This document shows positions 7,237 to 13,936 of a stretch of DNA of 15,198 nt, piece after piece (position 1 is the first letter of the stretch; every line of letters begins with the position of its first letter). A model generated the notes under the pieces. It was not told where the DNA came from and searched no databases. It worked only from the letters and a program-made list of their open reading frames with translations. The translations under genes and the position numbers were made by a program. Origin of the DNA: Bacteroidota bacterium (GTDB taxonomy: Bacteria; Bacteroidota; Ignavibacteria; Ignavibacteriales; Ignavibacteriaceae); NCBI GenBank assembly GCA_021793635.1, contig JAJYSI010000024.1:1-15198 (forward strand), read 5' to 3'.

Positions 7237-8253
7237 TTACATTCTCGGCAGTCTTTCAATATACGAACTGTTTGAAAGTATTGAGAAAGTTTCTATTTGC
7301 CGAAGTTCATCAAGAGTAAAACAGTTCATATAGCTCATCGAACTGCGGAGTCCATCGGAGATATTATCGATAACGTTTTTAACTGTTCCCTTGTACGGAA
7401 CCATCGTTTCTTCGCCTTCAATAAATTCATTTTTCATTTTTACTCCGAACGAAGCTGAACCTCTGTACTTCTTCCAGAGTTGTCCGTTATATTTAATTAC
7501 CTCACCAGGAGTTTCTTTAGTCCCGGATAACATTCTTCCAAGCATTACTGCATCAGCTCCGAGTGCGATTGCTTTGGCAACATCACCCGGACTTTTAATT
7601 CCGCCGTCTGCAATAATTTGAATTTTTAATTTCATTTCTGAACGAGCAAATAAAACACTAAGCAGGGAAGAAACCTGCCCTATACCGATGCCGGTCTGAA
7701 TGGATGTTGTGCATACGCTGCCGCTGCCGATTCCAACTCTAACTGCGTCGGCGCCGGCATCTTCAAGCTGCTTTAAGCTGGCTCCGTGGGCGATATTACC
7801 GACAATTACTTTTATGTTATACTTTTTCTTTATTTCTTCAGTTTTATTTAGAATCGCATTATTGCTTGCATTGGCTGTATCAATGCAGATTATTTTTTGG
7901 TGTTCAACAAGTCTTTCGATTACATTATCACCGGTATTTAATGCGATCGAAACAGCTTTTACTGAGCCGTCGTTTATGTGATTTTTAATTACATCTTCAA
8001 ACGATGAATCAAATCGATTAAGAATTCCGAGGCAGCCAAGTTTGCCTAATTCTTTTGCCATCTCCAAACCGGTAACTGTATCCATCGGGCTTGAGACAAT
8101 TGGCAGTAACAGATCCAATCCGAGAAAGCTGCAATTAGTCGATGCTTCAGTTCTGGAACGTACACGCGAAATCTGAGTTGGTATTAAGCTGATGTCGTCA
8201 TAAGTAAGAGATTGGTGATAATCATTTAATCCTTTTTTGTCATAAATCTTCAT
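7237..8253 (-). CDS. GMP reductase-like enzyme (IMPDH/GMPR family, no CBS domains)
   Basis: This 338-residue TIM-barrel protein belongs to the IMP dehydrogenase/GMP reductase family, NAD(P)-dependent enzymes that interconvert IMP with XMP or GMP. The active-site loop GSGSVCTT (176-183) has catalytic Cys181 and Thr183. The phosphate-binding segments DGGIK (216-220) and MLGR (237-240) are present, and GLRSSMSY (301-308) closes the barrel. There is no CBS pair, which most IMPDHs carry. Length matches GMP reductase (about 345). The flap between RGSASFG (264-270) and VPYKG (285-289) is very short and lacks the Arg-Tyr pair IMPDH uses to activate water, and Glu279 could serve the reductase role. 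However, SSPMDTVT (54-61) and VPYKG are more IMPDH-like, so the name is tentative. A TATAAT (minus strand, 8282-8287) lies about 29 nt before the ATG. Neighbours give no pathway clue. Confidence 0.85.
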   Translation of the reverse strand: MKIYDKKGLNDYHQSLTYDDISLIPTQISRVRSRTEASTNCSFLGLDLLLPIVSSPMDTVTGLEMAKELGKLGCLGILNRFDSSFEDVIKNHINDGSVKAVSIALNTGDNVIERLVEHQKIICIDTANASNNAILNKTEEIKKKYNIKVIVGNIAHGASLKQLEDAGADAVRVGIGSGSVCTTSIQTGIGIGQVSSLLSVLFARSEMKLKIQIIADGGIKSPGDVAKAIALGADAVMLGRMLSGTKETPGEVIKYNGQLWKKYRGSASFGVKMKNEFIEGEETMVPYKGTVKNVIDNISDGLRSSMSYMNCFTLDELRQIETFSILSNSSYIERLPRM

Positions 8254-8358
8254 TGAAATTTTCCGTTTCGTAATTTTAAGTATTATAGAATAGGTTCATT
8301 TCTCCCGGTTCTTTGAAGAGAATAGGGAAGAGGTTTGTCCCTTTTGTGAAGTTCTTTA

Positions 8359-10203
8359 TTAAATGAGGGATTCCATTTCATCAAGAAGCAAACTCATTTT
8401 TTGTGAAACCGCATCTACCGGCTCGGGAGTTTTCATATCTACTCCGGCAGATTTTAAAATATTTATAGGATAATCGGAATTGCCTGCTTTAAGAAAATTA
8501 AAGTACCGCTCAACTGAAAGAGCACCTTCGGTTTTTACTTTCTTAGCAAGTACTTCCGAAGCGGCAAATCCGGTTGCATATTGATAGACATAAAAGTTAT
8601 AATAAAAATGCGGAACTCTTGCCCACGTATATTCCTCTTCTTCATCAATTATCATTTCGTCTCCCCAATATTTTTGAGTTAAGTCTTTATACATCCTGCA
8701 CAGAACGTCTGTTGTTAATGCTTCGCCATGCTCTGTCTTCTCATAAACAAGCGATTCAAACTCTGCAAACATTGTCTGCCTGTAAAATGTGGATGTAATA
8801 TTGCTGAGATACTTTTCAATTAAATGAAGCTTCTCATTCTTTGATAAAGCATTTACTATCAGATAATCGAGAAGGAGCGACTCGTTAAAAGTAGATGCAA
8901 CTTCAGCAACAAAGATAGAATAGTTAGCATAAGGATAAGGCTGTGTTTTGCCGGTATAATATGAATGCATATTATGTCCCATTTCATGGGCGAGTGTAAA
9001 AACATCATTTAAATTATTAGTCCAATTTAGAAGTACATAAGGATGCACGCCAAATGTAGTACCCGATGAATATGCACCGCTGCGTTTTGCTTTCGTTTCA
9101 TAAACATCCAGCCATCTGTTATCGAAAGCAGCAGATAAAGACTTCAGATATTCTTCACCAAGAGGTGATAAGGCTTTTAAAACAATTTCTTTTGCTTCTT
9201 CAAAAGAATATTCCTTTTCGCTCTCGCCCTGGAAGAGCGTAACATAAGAATCGTAAGGATGAAGCTCATCCAGCTTCAACAGCTTTTTTTTGACAGAAGC
9301 CCATCGGTTTAACGGCTTCAAATTTTTATTTACCGATGAGATTAAATTATCATAAACCGAAATAGGAATATTATTGCTGTCCAGTGCCGCTTCACGTACA
9401 GAGTCATACTTCCTTGTCTTTGCAATAAAAATATTTGCTTTCAGATTTCCATTGAACAATACCGAAATGGTATTAGCATAATCTTTAAACTGTTTGTAAT
9501 AGCTTTTATAAACATTTTTTCTGAATTCACGTTTGAAAGAATACATTGCCGAATAATATCTGCCGTGAGATATTTCAATATCATTCCCATTTTCATCTTT
9601 TACAACAGGAAATTTTAAATCCGCATTTGTAAACATAGAAAAAGCATCGTACGGAACCTGGAGGATTTCACTTGATGAAGCTAGTACTTCTTCAAGCTCT
9701 TTATTCAAGGTATGTTTCTTCATCCGGATAATATCATCAAAATAATGCTTGTAAGTACTCAGTTCATTATTTGAATCGAGAAATCTTTTTAGATTATCTA
9801 TGGGAATATCAAGAATTTCCGGTTTGATGAAAGAAGCGGCAGAAGAAAATTTTGTAAATAAATTTTTGATACGGTCATCCATCGCCTGGTAGGTATGAAT
9901 CCTCATATCACTGTCTTTCGAAAGTGATGCATAAAGATTGAGCCTATCCATCTTTATTCCTATGGAATCCTGAAGTTTCAAACATTCTAGTAGATTTTTG
10001 AAATCTTGAGAAAGCTTACCTTCAAAGCCTTTTAAAGAAGGAATGTTATCTTCAACCCATTTGAAATCTTCCTCCCATTTATCATCTCCCGGATAGATAT
10101 CTGCTAAGTTCCATTTATATTTTTCTTCAATATCTTCTCTTAAAGGCAAAGATGATGATTCTTCTCGTGAAAAATCTTTTTCAGCAAATTTTTTCAAAAA
10201 CAT
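8359..10203 (-). CDS. pepF: Oligoendopeptidase F (M3B metallopeptidase)
   Basis: PepF is a cytoplasmic zinc endopeptidase that degrades peptides of roughly 7-20 residues. The 614-residue length is normal for the family. The zinc motif HEMGH (406-410) supplies His406, His410 and catalytic Glu407, and Glu434 in FVAEVAST is in place as third ligand. The N-terminal M3 helical region (about 30-200) begins with the characteristic WNLADIYPGD (31-40). Other family blocks are visible: SGTTFGVHPYVLLNW (380-394) and RVPHFYYNFYVYQYATG (529-545). No signal peptide is present. The start has only a distant GAGGG about 12 nt upstream. It lies upstream of the GMP-reductase-like gene on the same strand with a gap of about 105 nt and no strong terminator between, so read-through is possible. 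Confidence 0.94.
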   Translation of the reverse strand: MFLKKFAEKDFSREESSSLPLREDIEEKYKWNLADIYPGDDKWEEDFKWVEDNIPSLKGFEGKLSQDFKNLLECLKLQDSIGIKMDRLNLYASLSKDSDMRIHTYQAMDDRIKNLFTKFSSAASFIKPEILDIPIDNLKRFLDSNNELSTYKHYFDDIIRMKKHTLNKELEEVLASSSEILQVPYDAFSMFTNADLKFPVVKDENGNDIEISHGRYYSAMYSFKREFRKNVYKSYYKQFKDYANTISVLFNGNLKANIFIAKTRKYDSVREAALDSNNIPISVYDNLISSVNKNLKPLNRWASVKKKLLKLDELHPYDSYVTLFQGESEKEYSFEEAKEIVLKALSPLGEEYLKSLSAAFDNRWLDVYETKAKRSGAYSSGTTFGVHPYVLLNWTNNLNDVFTLAHEMGHNMHSYYTGKTQPYPYANYSIFVAEVASTFNESLLLDYLIVNALSKNEKLHLIEKYLSNITSTFYRQTMFAEFESLVYEKTEHGEALTTDVLCRMYKDLTQKYWGDEMIIDEEEEYTWARVPHFYYNFYVYQYATGFAASEVLAKKVKTEGALSVERYFNFLKAGNSDYPINILKSAGVDMKTPEPVDAVSQKMSLLLDEMESLI

Positions 10204-10226
10204 AACCCCGCAATTCCCTCAGTAAG

Positions 10227-10261
10227 TTTGTAATAAAAAAAATCGGATTTCGTATTACAAA
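10227..10261. repeat. 8-bp perfect inverted repeat upstream of pepF
   Basis: TTTGTAAT (10227-10234) and ATTACAAA (10254-10261) flank 19 nt that themselves contain AAATC-G-GATTT. It lies 24-58 nt before the pepF ATG. It could be an operator or a leader hairpin; in AT-rich DNA chance is also possible. Confidence 0.35.
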
Positions 10262-10305
10262 ATATAAGCTTTAGCTGGAACATTCAAGCATAATTTGTTT
10301 TATCA

Positions 10306-10737
10306 TTAGTTGGTGTTATAAACGGATAGTCTTAAATTACCTGTAAACCGGTAGAAACTAAGCTCAACTCTCTCCGGTATAAAACCTTCCAGAGTATCAA
10401 AAAGAATGTTGACATTGTTACTAAAGGTTTTGCTGTAACGCCTATTTACCTTACCGTCCGAAATTGTTATAGCAACATAACCATAAAAATAATTTCTTAC
10501 TTCAACATCAAGGTATGATTGATATTCTTTAAGAAAGGTATAATCGACTAAATCATGATTGAAGTCCCGCGCATCCAAAATAAAAGTATAAGAACTATAA
10601 TGCCTGATTATGCAAGGTTCATTGGTGTTTCCCTGCAATCTGTTTGGATCGTAAATATCATCACGGCAGCTAAATAAACTGATAATTAGGTCGGTAAAGA
10701 AAAATAAAAACAATATCTTAGACTTCTGATTCTTCAT
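10306..10737 (-). CDS. Small lipoprotein of unknown function
   Basis: A 143-residue protein with a signal peptide ending in a lipobox: hydrophobic residues about 8-20 lead into LFSC, with the lipidated Cys at 24. Arg-Asp-Asp follows the Cys, so the final membrane location cannot be stated with confidence. The mature part, about 120 residues, is rich in Tyr, Phe and Asn with alternating hydrophobic residues that suggest beta structure. No family is recognised. It starts 17 nt after the DUF4286 stop codon on the same strand, so the two are probably co-transcribed, although no Shine-Dalgarno is visible in the short gap. Confidence 0.75.
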   Translation of the reverse strand: MKNQKSKILFLFFFTDLIISLFSCRDDIYDPNRLQGNTNEPCIIRHYSSYTFILDARDFNHDLVDYTFLKEYQSYLDVEVRNYFYGYVAITISDGKVNRRYSKTFSNNVNILFDTLEGFIPERVELSFYRFTGNLRLSVYNTN

Positions 10738-10754
10738 CAGATAAAAATCATAGA

Positions 10755-11060
10755 TCAGATCAATTCCATTACTGTCCGGGCTGTTGTAATTTTCCCAATA
10801 AATTTAGAGGCAGAGTCTGCCTGGAGTCTTGGAGCTTCTTTTTCCGCATATGAAAGGTAATTATCAATAGACTCACATTCATATTGAACAATGTAAGTGG
10901 ATTCGCCTTCAAGGCTTGTGGGGATACGGACTTTAAACATTCTGTGATTGTTAAAAAAGCCTGTATGTAAAAGATCCGGTATATGCTTGTCTTTCATCCA
11001 TTGACACCACTCCTGTTCAACTTCTTTTTTCACAATCGTAGTTATACTATAAATTATCAT
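10755..11060 (-). CDS. DUF4286 family protein
   Basis: A 101-residue cytoplasmic protein matching the DUF4286 pattern found across Bacteroidota: MIIYSITTIV at the start, W-x2-WM-x4-HIP-x3-TG-F (18-36), YIVQYEC (56-62) and EAPRLQ (75-80). The order of strands and helices fits a ferredoxin-like dimeric alpha/beta fold, as in small monooxygenase-like proteins, but no catalytic residue is evident and the family has no assigned function. It is upstream of the small lipoprotein gene and is likely the first gene of that pair. No clear SD precedes the ATG. Confidence 0.85.
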   Translation of the reverse strand: MIIYSITTIVKKEVEQEWCQWMKDKHIPDLLHTGFFNNHRMFKVRIPTSLEGESTYIVQYECESIDNYLSYAEKEAPRLQADSASKFIGKITTARTVMELI

Positions 11061-11221
11061 AAATGTTCATTCAGTAGAAAAGTATAAATTAAATCTTAAA
11101 AGCTTAGCGAACTTAGAATATTTTTACTATAAAAGCTAATACGTTAAGGATGCCCAATCCTTTACTGATACGTATAAAAACATATTGCACAGTGATAAAT
11201 AACACAGTAAAAAAAAATTTC

Positions 11222-11250
11222 TGGACAAATAAATCTTGATGGAGTATATT
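11222..11250 (+). promoter_or_regulatory. Sigma70-like promoter of a putative small RNA
   Basis: TGGACA (11222-11227) and TATATT (11245-11250) are separated by exactly 17 bp, each 5/6 to consensus. The predicted start is G11257, which coincides with the first base of a predicted RNA helix. No protein gene follows on the plus strand. Confidence 0.6.
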
Positions 11251-11256
11251 TACATC

Positions 11257-11336
11257 GGCTCTTTCAGAAGGTTCTCCCCTGCCTTTTGATACATAGGAGC
11301 TAAAGCCCAGTAATCGCCAGGTTACGGGGCTTTTTT
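11257..11336 (+). ncRNA. Putative ~80-nt structured small RNA with C-rich loop
   Basis: Between a good promoter and an intrinsic terminator lies about 80 nt with no ORF. It folds compactly. P1 pairs GGCTCT (11257-11262) with GGAGCT (11296-11301), with end wobbles. Inside it P2 pairs TCAGAAGG (11264-11271) with CCTTTTGA (11282-11289). The P2 loop is TTCTCCCCTG (11272-11281), rich in C and complementary to purine-rich Shine-Dalgarno-type sequence. The terminator stem starts at the very next base after P1 (11302). C-rich loops of this sort are used by several trans-acting bacterial sRNAs to mask ribosome binding sites; that role here is inference. It lacks the GGAA-tetraloop core of SRP RNA and is too short for 6S RNA. 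It lies on the opposite strand just beyond the 3' end of the DUF6600 gene. Confidence 0.55.
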
Positions 11337-11340
11337 ATTT
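11302..11340 (+). terminator. Strong rho-independent terminator of the small RNA
   Basis: AAAGCCC (11302-11308) pairs with GGGCTTT (11327-11333) and GTAATC (11310-11315) with GGTTAC (11320-11325). There is one A/G mismatch and a GCCA tetraloop, and a T run follows (TTTATTTT). The reverse strand lacks a comparable T run, so it acts mainly on plus-strand transcripts. Confidence 0.85.
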
Positions 11341-11343
11341 TAA

Positions 11344-12411
11344 TTAATTCCTGCCGTTATTGTTTCTGCCTTCTACTTTTCTAACCTTTTCATCTCGCTT
11401 ATTCTCAATCTTCTTTTTAGCTTCAGGCTTTTGCTTTGCGGCTTCACGCTTCTTTACAGCCTCACTTTTTGCCGGTTCAATTCTTTTGGCAGGTTCTTTT
11501 CTTAAAACATTTTTATTCGGTTGTTCCTGACGGATTACTTTTCTTCCGCCTTCATTTCTAACCGGCTCGGATCGATTAGATGGATTTCGTTCAATTTGCT
11601 TTGGAGGATTAGCCTTGTTTATAGGTTCCGTTCTCTTGATTGTACTTGCCGGCGGTTCCGGTCTTCTTGCCGGCGGTGCTACAGGCAGTACTGCCGGAGT
11701 ATTAGGTTCTCGTCTTACCGGCTGACTGCCTGAACGATTATCTTCAACTCTAACTCTAACCAGGTCCCTGCCGCCGGCTCTTACATCTTCACGTACAGGT
11801 CTTACCGGATCAATTGTCTTGCGGGTAACTTGTTCGATTCTTCTAACGTCCGGTGCACGACCTCCATCCCGGGAACGAATGACTTGTATATCCGGATTTA
11901 CGGCACGATCTCTATATTTTACCACGTCTCTGTCAATAAAATATTGTTCATGGACAATAACCCAGACTCTTACATTAGGTTGATTAAAATATTCTGCTTG
12001 ATTTATACTTGGCGGCGGCAATGGAGCCCAGCCTACATATCCATCCGAATGATACCATGCGACTCTTGCGGGCTGCCAATTGTAGCTTGGAATCCAGCAC
12101 CATCCGTAACGATTGTTGAACTGCCAATAGCCGTAATGATAAACTACCCAGCCGTAAGGCTCGTATGAATCCCACATCCAGCCGTCGTTAGTCCAAACCC
12201 AATGTCCATTTGCGTAAGGCTGCCAATTATTTTCATCATACGGGCGCCAAACTGTTCCCAAGCCAGGTACATTTATCCATTGACCATAACTATCAAGCGA
12301 ATTAAATGCAGGATAAGGATCTTGACTTTCTTGATAAGTCTGGCTGCTTGTTGCACAGCCCCATAACCAAAAAGCAGTTAATGCTAAAGAAACCAAGATT
12401 GTACGTTTCAT
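11344..12411 (-). CDS. DUF6600-type lipoprotein with long basic disordered tail
   Basis: This is a 355-residue exported lipoprotein. The N-terminus is a signal peptide with lipobox LWGC, Cys19 being the lipidated residue. Residues about 37-165 match the Trp/Tyr/Gly/Pro-rich DUF6600 pattern: SLDSYGQWINVPGLGTVWRP, then repeated short units such as HWVWTNDGW, PYGWVVYHYGYW, YGWCWIP and YVGWAPLPP. The function of the domain is not known; it is envelope-associated. Residues about 170-355 are predicted disordered, dominated by Arg, Lys, Pro and Glu with motifs such as RREP and KRIEP. The tail could bind acidic surfaces or nucleic acid (inference). GGTGA (12416-12420) lies 4 nt before the ATG and supports the start. 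A sigma70-like promoter lies at 12456-12483. Confidence 0.82.
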   Translation of the reverse strand: MKRTILVSLALTAFWLWGCATSSQTYQESQDPYPAFNSLDSYGQWINVPGLGTVWRPYDENNWQPYANGHWVWTNDGWMWDSYEPYGWVVYHYGYWQFNNRYGWCWIPSYNWQPARVAWYHSDGYVGWAPLPPPSINQAEYFNQPNVRVWVIVHEQYFIDRDVVKYRDRAVNPDIQVIRSRDGGRAPDVRRIEQVTRKTIDPVRPVREDVRAGGRDLVRVRVEDNRSGSQPVRREPNTPAVLPVAPPARRPEPPASTIKRTEPINKANPPKQIERNPSNRSEPVRNEGGRKVIRQEQPNKNVLRKEPAKRIEPAKSEAVKKREAAKQKPEAKKKIENKRDEKVRKVEGRNNNGRN

Positions 12412-12455
12412 GACTTCACCATAATGAAATTAATTCTTAACTCTAAATTACAATT

Positions 12456-12483
12456 TATATACCACAGTAATTATAGCTCTCAA
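12456..12483 (-). promoter_or_regulatory. Likely promoter of the DUF6600 lipoprotein gene
   Basis: On the minus strand TTGAGA (12478-12483, 5/6) and TATATA (12456-12461, 4/6, preceded by TGG as an extended -10) are 16 bp apart. The implied 5' UTR is about 38 nt and contains the GGTGA ribosome binding site. Confidence 0.45.
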
Positions 12484-12613
12484 CTCACAATTTATCAAAG
12501 GTAATAGGTGGCACCTTTGTTTACACTGTCGACTTTCGTAACCAAAAAATCAATTTAGTGTACAATTAATTGGTAAAGGTTATAACGGAAGTGGAGTTGT
12601 CATTTACTTTTTT

Positions 12614-13264
12614 TTAATTCAGCTTTGCCTGTAGTTGAGCCAGGCTTTCTAGAACTTCGTTCCGCGGCAGATTTCCTTTTTCCAAAACTTCGTCTGGTTT
12701 TTCAAGAAGTCTTTTATAGAATTTTATTCCGTCGTTAAGATATTTTGAATCGAAATCAATCAAATCAAAGATAAGATTTTCAGCTTCATCAAATTTCCCC
12801 CTAAACTCATAATAAAAGAATAAGCATTCCTCGGTGTCAATATTTATTTCATTGTCCTTTAGGCGTTCAACTACATCATCAACATTTTTCAAATGATCCG
12901 GTTCAATAAGTACATGAGTGTTCTTTAATCCTTCAACAAAAAAGTACAAAGACCTTTCATTCATCTCCAACCTTTTTTCTTCATTATTCTCCAGATCATA
13001 TAAATCAGATTCTTCTTTAAATAGAACTCCAAGTAGATAACAGTTTGGTGCAATTAAAGCTTCCGAGTTTGAAATCATTTTTATCAATTGACTGTCCGAC
13101 ATGCTGTCTATAAATTTTCTATTAAACCCGAAAAACTCTTTAGTGACTTTATCAATCTCTAAAAAGCCTTCCTCAGTATTATTGCCTCTTTTAAGTTCAA
13201 GCAGCCTTTCGATAACTCTTACAAGAGTATCGATCATGCGCATTATATAATCTTTGGTCAGCAT
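12614..13264 (-). CDS. DUF6483-like helical protein
   Basis: A 216-residue soluble protein with no signal peptide or membrane segment. The opening MLTKDYIMRMIDTLVRVIER resembles the start of the DUF6483 family, whose function is unknown; this assignment is from memory and moderately sure. The rest is almost entirely helical and acidic. Residues about 145-200 (FYYEFRGKFDEAENLIFDL onward) look like one tetratricopeptide-type hairpin, as if the protein senses or scaffolds a partner. No catalytic motif is visible. The start is supported by the conserved KDYIMRMI spacing; the upstream SD is weak (AGAAAG). It is separated from the DUF6600 gene by about 200 nt that carries that gene's promoter. Confidence 0.68.
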   Translation of the reverse strand: MLTKDYIMRMIDTLVRVIERLLELKRGNNTEEGFLEIDKVTKEFFGFNRKFIDSMSDSQLIKMISNSEALIAPNCYLLGVLFKEESDLYDLENNEEKRLEMNERSLYFFVEGLKNTHVLIEPDHLKNVDDVVERLKDNEINIDTEECLFFYYEFRGKFDEAENLIFDLIDFDSKYLNDGIKFYKRLLEKPDEVLEKGNLPRNEVLESLAQLQAKLN

Positions 13265-13523
13265 ATCTTTCTGCTACAATTTTAATAATAACATTTCATA
13301 CAAACATAATATTAATGAGGTTAATGATAATTACCAATCCGACGGTTTTAATTTGAATGATGACGGTTGAATATTTAATCCGCAAATCCGTATTTTAATC
13401 TTAGAAATTAATTTCACTACGGGGTTCTACTCAAAAAAAATTTTCAATAATTTTTAGAAATTTTCCCAAACATCTCTTTTTTATCCTACTTATTTAAAGT
13501 TAATTATTAAAATTTAGTACCGG

Positions 13524-13553
13524 TTGACCGTTTTTAATTAGAGGAAATATTAA
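13524..13553 (+). promoter_or_regulatory. Candidate promoter reading into the tandem repeat array
   Basis: TTGACC (13524-13529, 5/6) and TATTAA (13548-13553, 4/6) are 18 bp apart. A transcript from here would carry the whole 21-bp array as a leader of about 375 nt ahead of the FN3 gene. No better promoter is seen between the array and the FN3 gene, but this one is only moderate. Confidence 0.35.
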
Positions 13554-13606
13554 GCCGATAATTATCCCGAATTACACTAAATGAATTCGTGAAAATTAGC
13601 GTTAAT

Positions 13607-13885
13607 TGGTGGCTAAAAGTTCTTAAATCTCCGGCTGACATTCTAAAAATCCGGCTGGAGATTCGGGAATTCTTCGCCGGGATTGCCGAAATCCGGCTGA
13701 AGATTCGGGAAACTTCCGCCAAACTTCAAGAATTCCCGCTGAAAATTGCAGAAATACGGCGGGAAATTGTACAAGTTCCGGCGGGAATTGCAGAAGTTCC
13801 GCCCGGAATTCCGGAAACCCGGCTGGAAATTCCGGAAGTTCGGCTGGAAATTCTAGAATTTCCATCAGGAATTCTCGAATTTCGC
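13607..13885 (+). repeat. 21-bp tandem repeat array upstream of the FN3 gene
   Basis: Units begin every 21 bp at 13628, 13649, 13670, 13691, 13712, 13733, 13754, 13775, 13796, 13817, 13838 and 13859. A decayed AT-shifted copy lies at 13607 and a partial unit at 13880. The rough consensus is NTT CSG SYG GRA ATT NNN GAA. ATT at bases 13-15 occurs in 11 of 12 units and GAA at bases 19-21 in 10 of 12; bases 16-18 are free. TTCC and GGAA blocks alternate, so units are close to self-complementary. The array is open in most frames on both strands; the plus frame from a GTG at 13589 would read heptads like VRLEILE and VPAGIAE. Base-level rather than codon-level conservation suggests a DNA or RNA element, not a protein. 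Spacing is constant with no spacer/repeat division, so it is not CRISPR. Confidence 0.85.
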
Positions 13886-13936
13886 ACTTTTTTGTTCTTA
13901 ACAGTAACATTAATCACAAACTAATGGAGAATAGTT

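Larger units (their letters stand above)
13265..13936. other. Long intergenic region with AT-rich left part and tandem-repeat right part
   Basis: Bases 13265-13550 are AT-rich and hold no ORF or convincing RNA; they contain the upstream region of the DUF6483-like gene and a candidate plus-strand promoter at 13524-13553. From about 13607 the composition shifts to GC-richer 21-bp tandem units that run to 13885. Bases 13886-13936 are a short leader with the ribosome binding site of the FN3 gene. Confidence 0.65.

Noticed and set aside
8324..8342. Terminator between pepF and the GMP-reductase-like gene
   Set aside because: AGGGA/TCCCT is only 5 bp with a 9-nt loop and no T run on the minus strand, so I do not call it.
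11257..11336. Bacterial SRP (4.5S) RNA
   Set aside because: GGCTCT and GGTTCTCCC resemble the 5' part of 4.5S RNA, but the diagnostic domain IV core with its GGAA tetraloop and AGCA side is absent and the structure differs.
11984..12175. Minus-strand 63-codon ORF inside the DUF6600 gene
   Set aside because: It is an alternate frame of a well-supported gene, with no ribosome binding site or recognisable domain.
13628..13885. CRISPR array
   Set aside because: Units are directly adjacent 21-mers with no unique spacers, units differ from one another, and no cas genes are present.
13589..13924. Heptad-repeat ORF (111 codons from a GTG) across the tandem array
   Set aside because: The array is open in most frames on both strands because each 21-bp unit lacks stops. 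There is no SD before the GTG, and conservation follows bases (ATT, GAA) rather than amino-acid class. It was kept as a repeat, although its stop codon lying 12 nt before the FN3 start leaves a small chance that it is translated.
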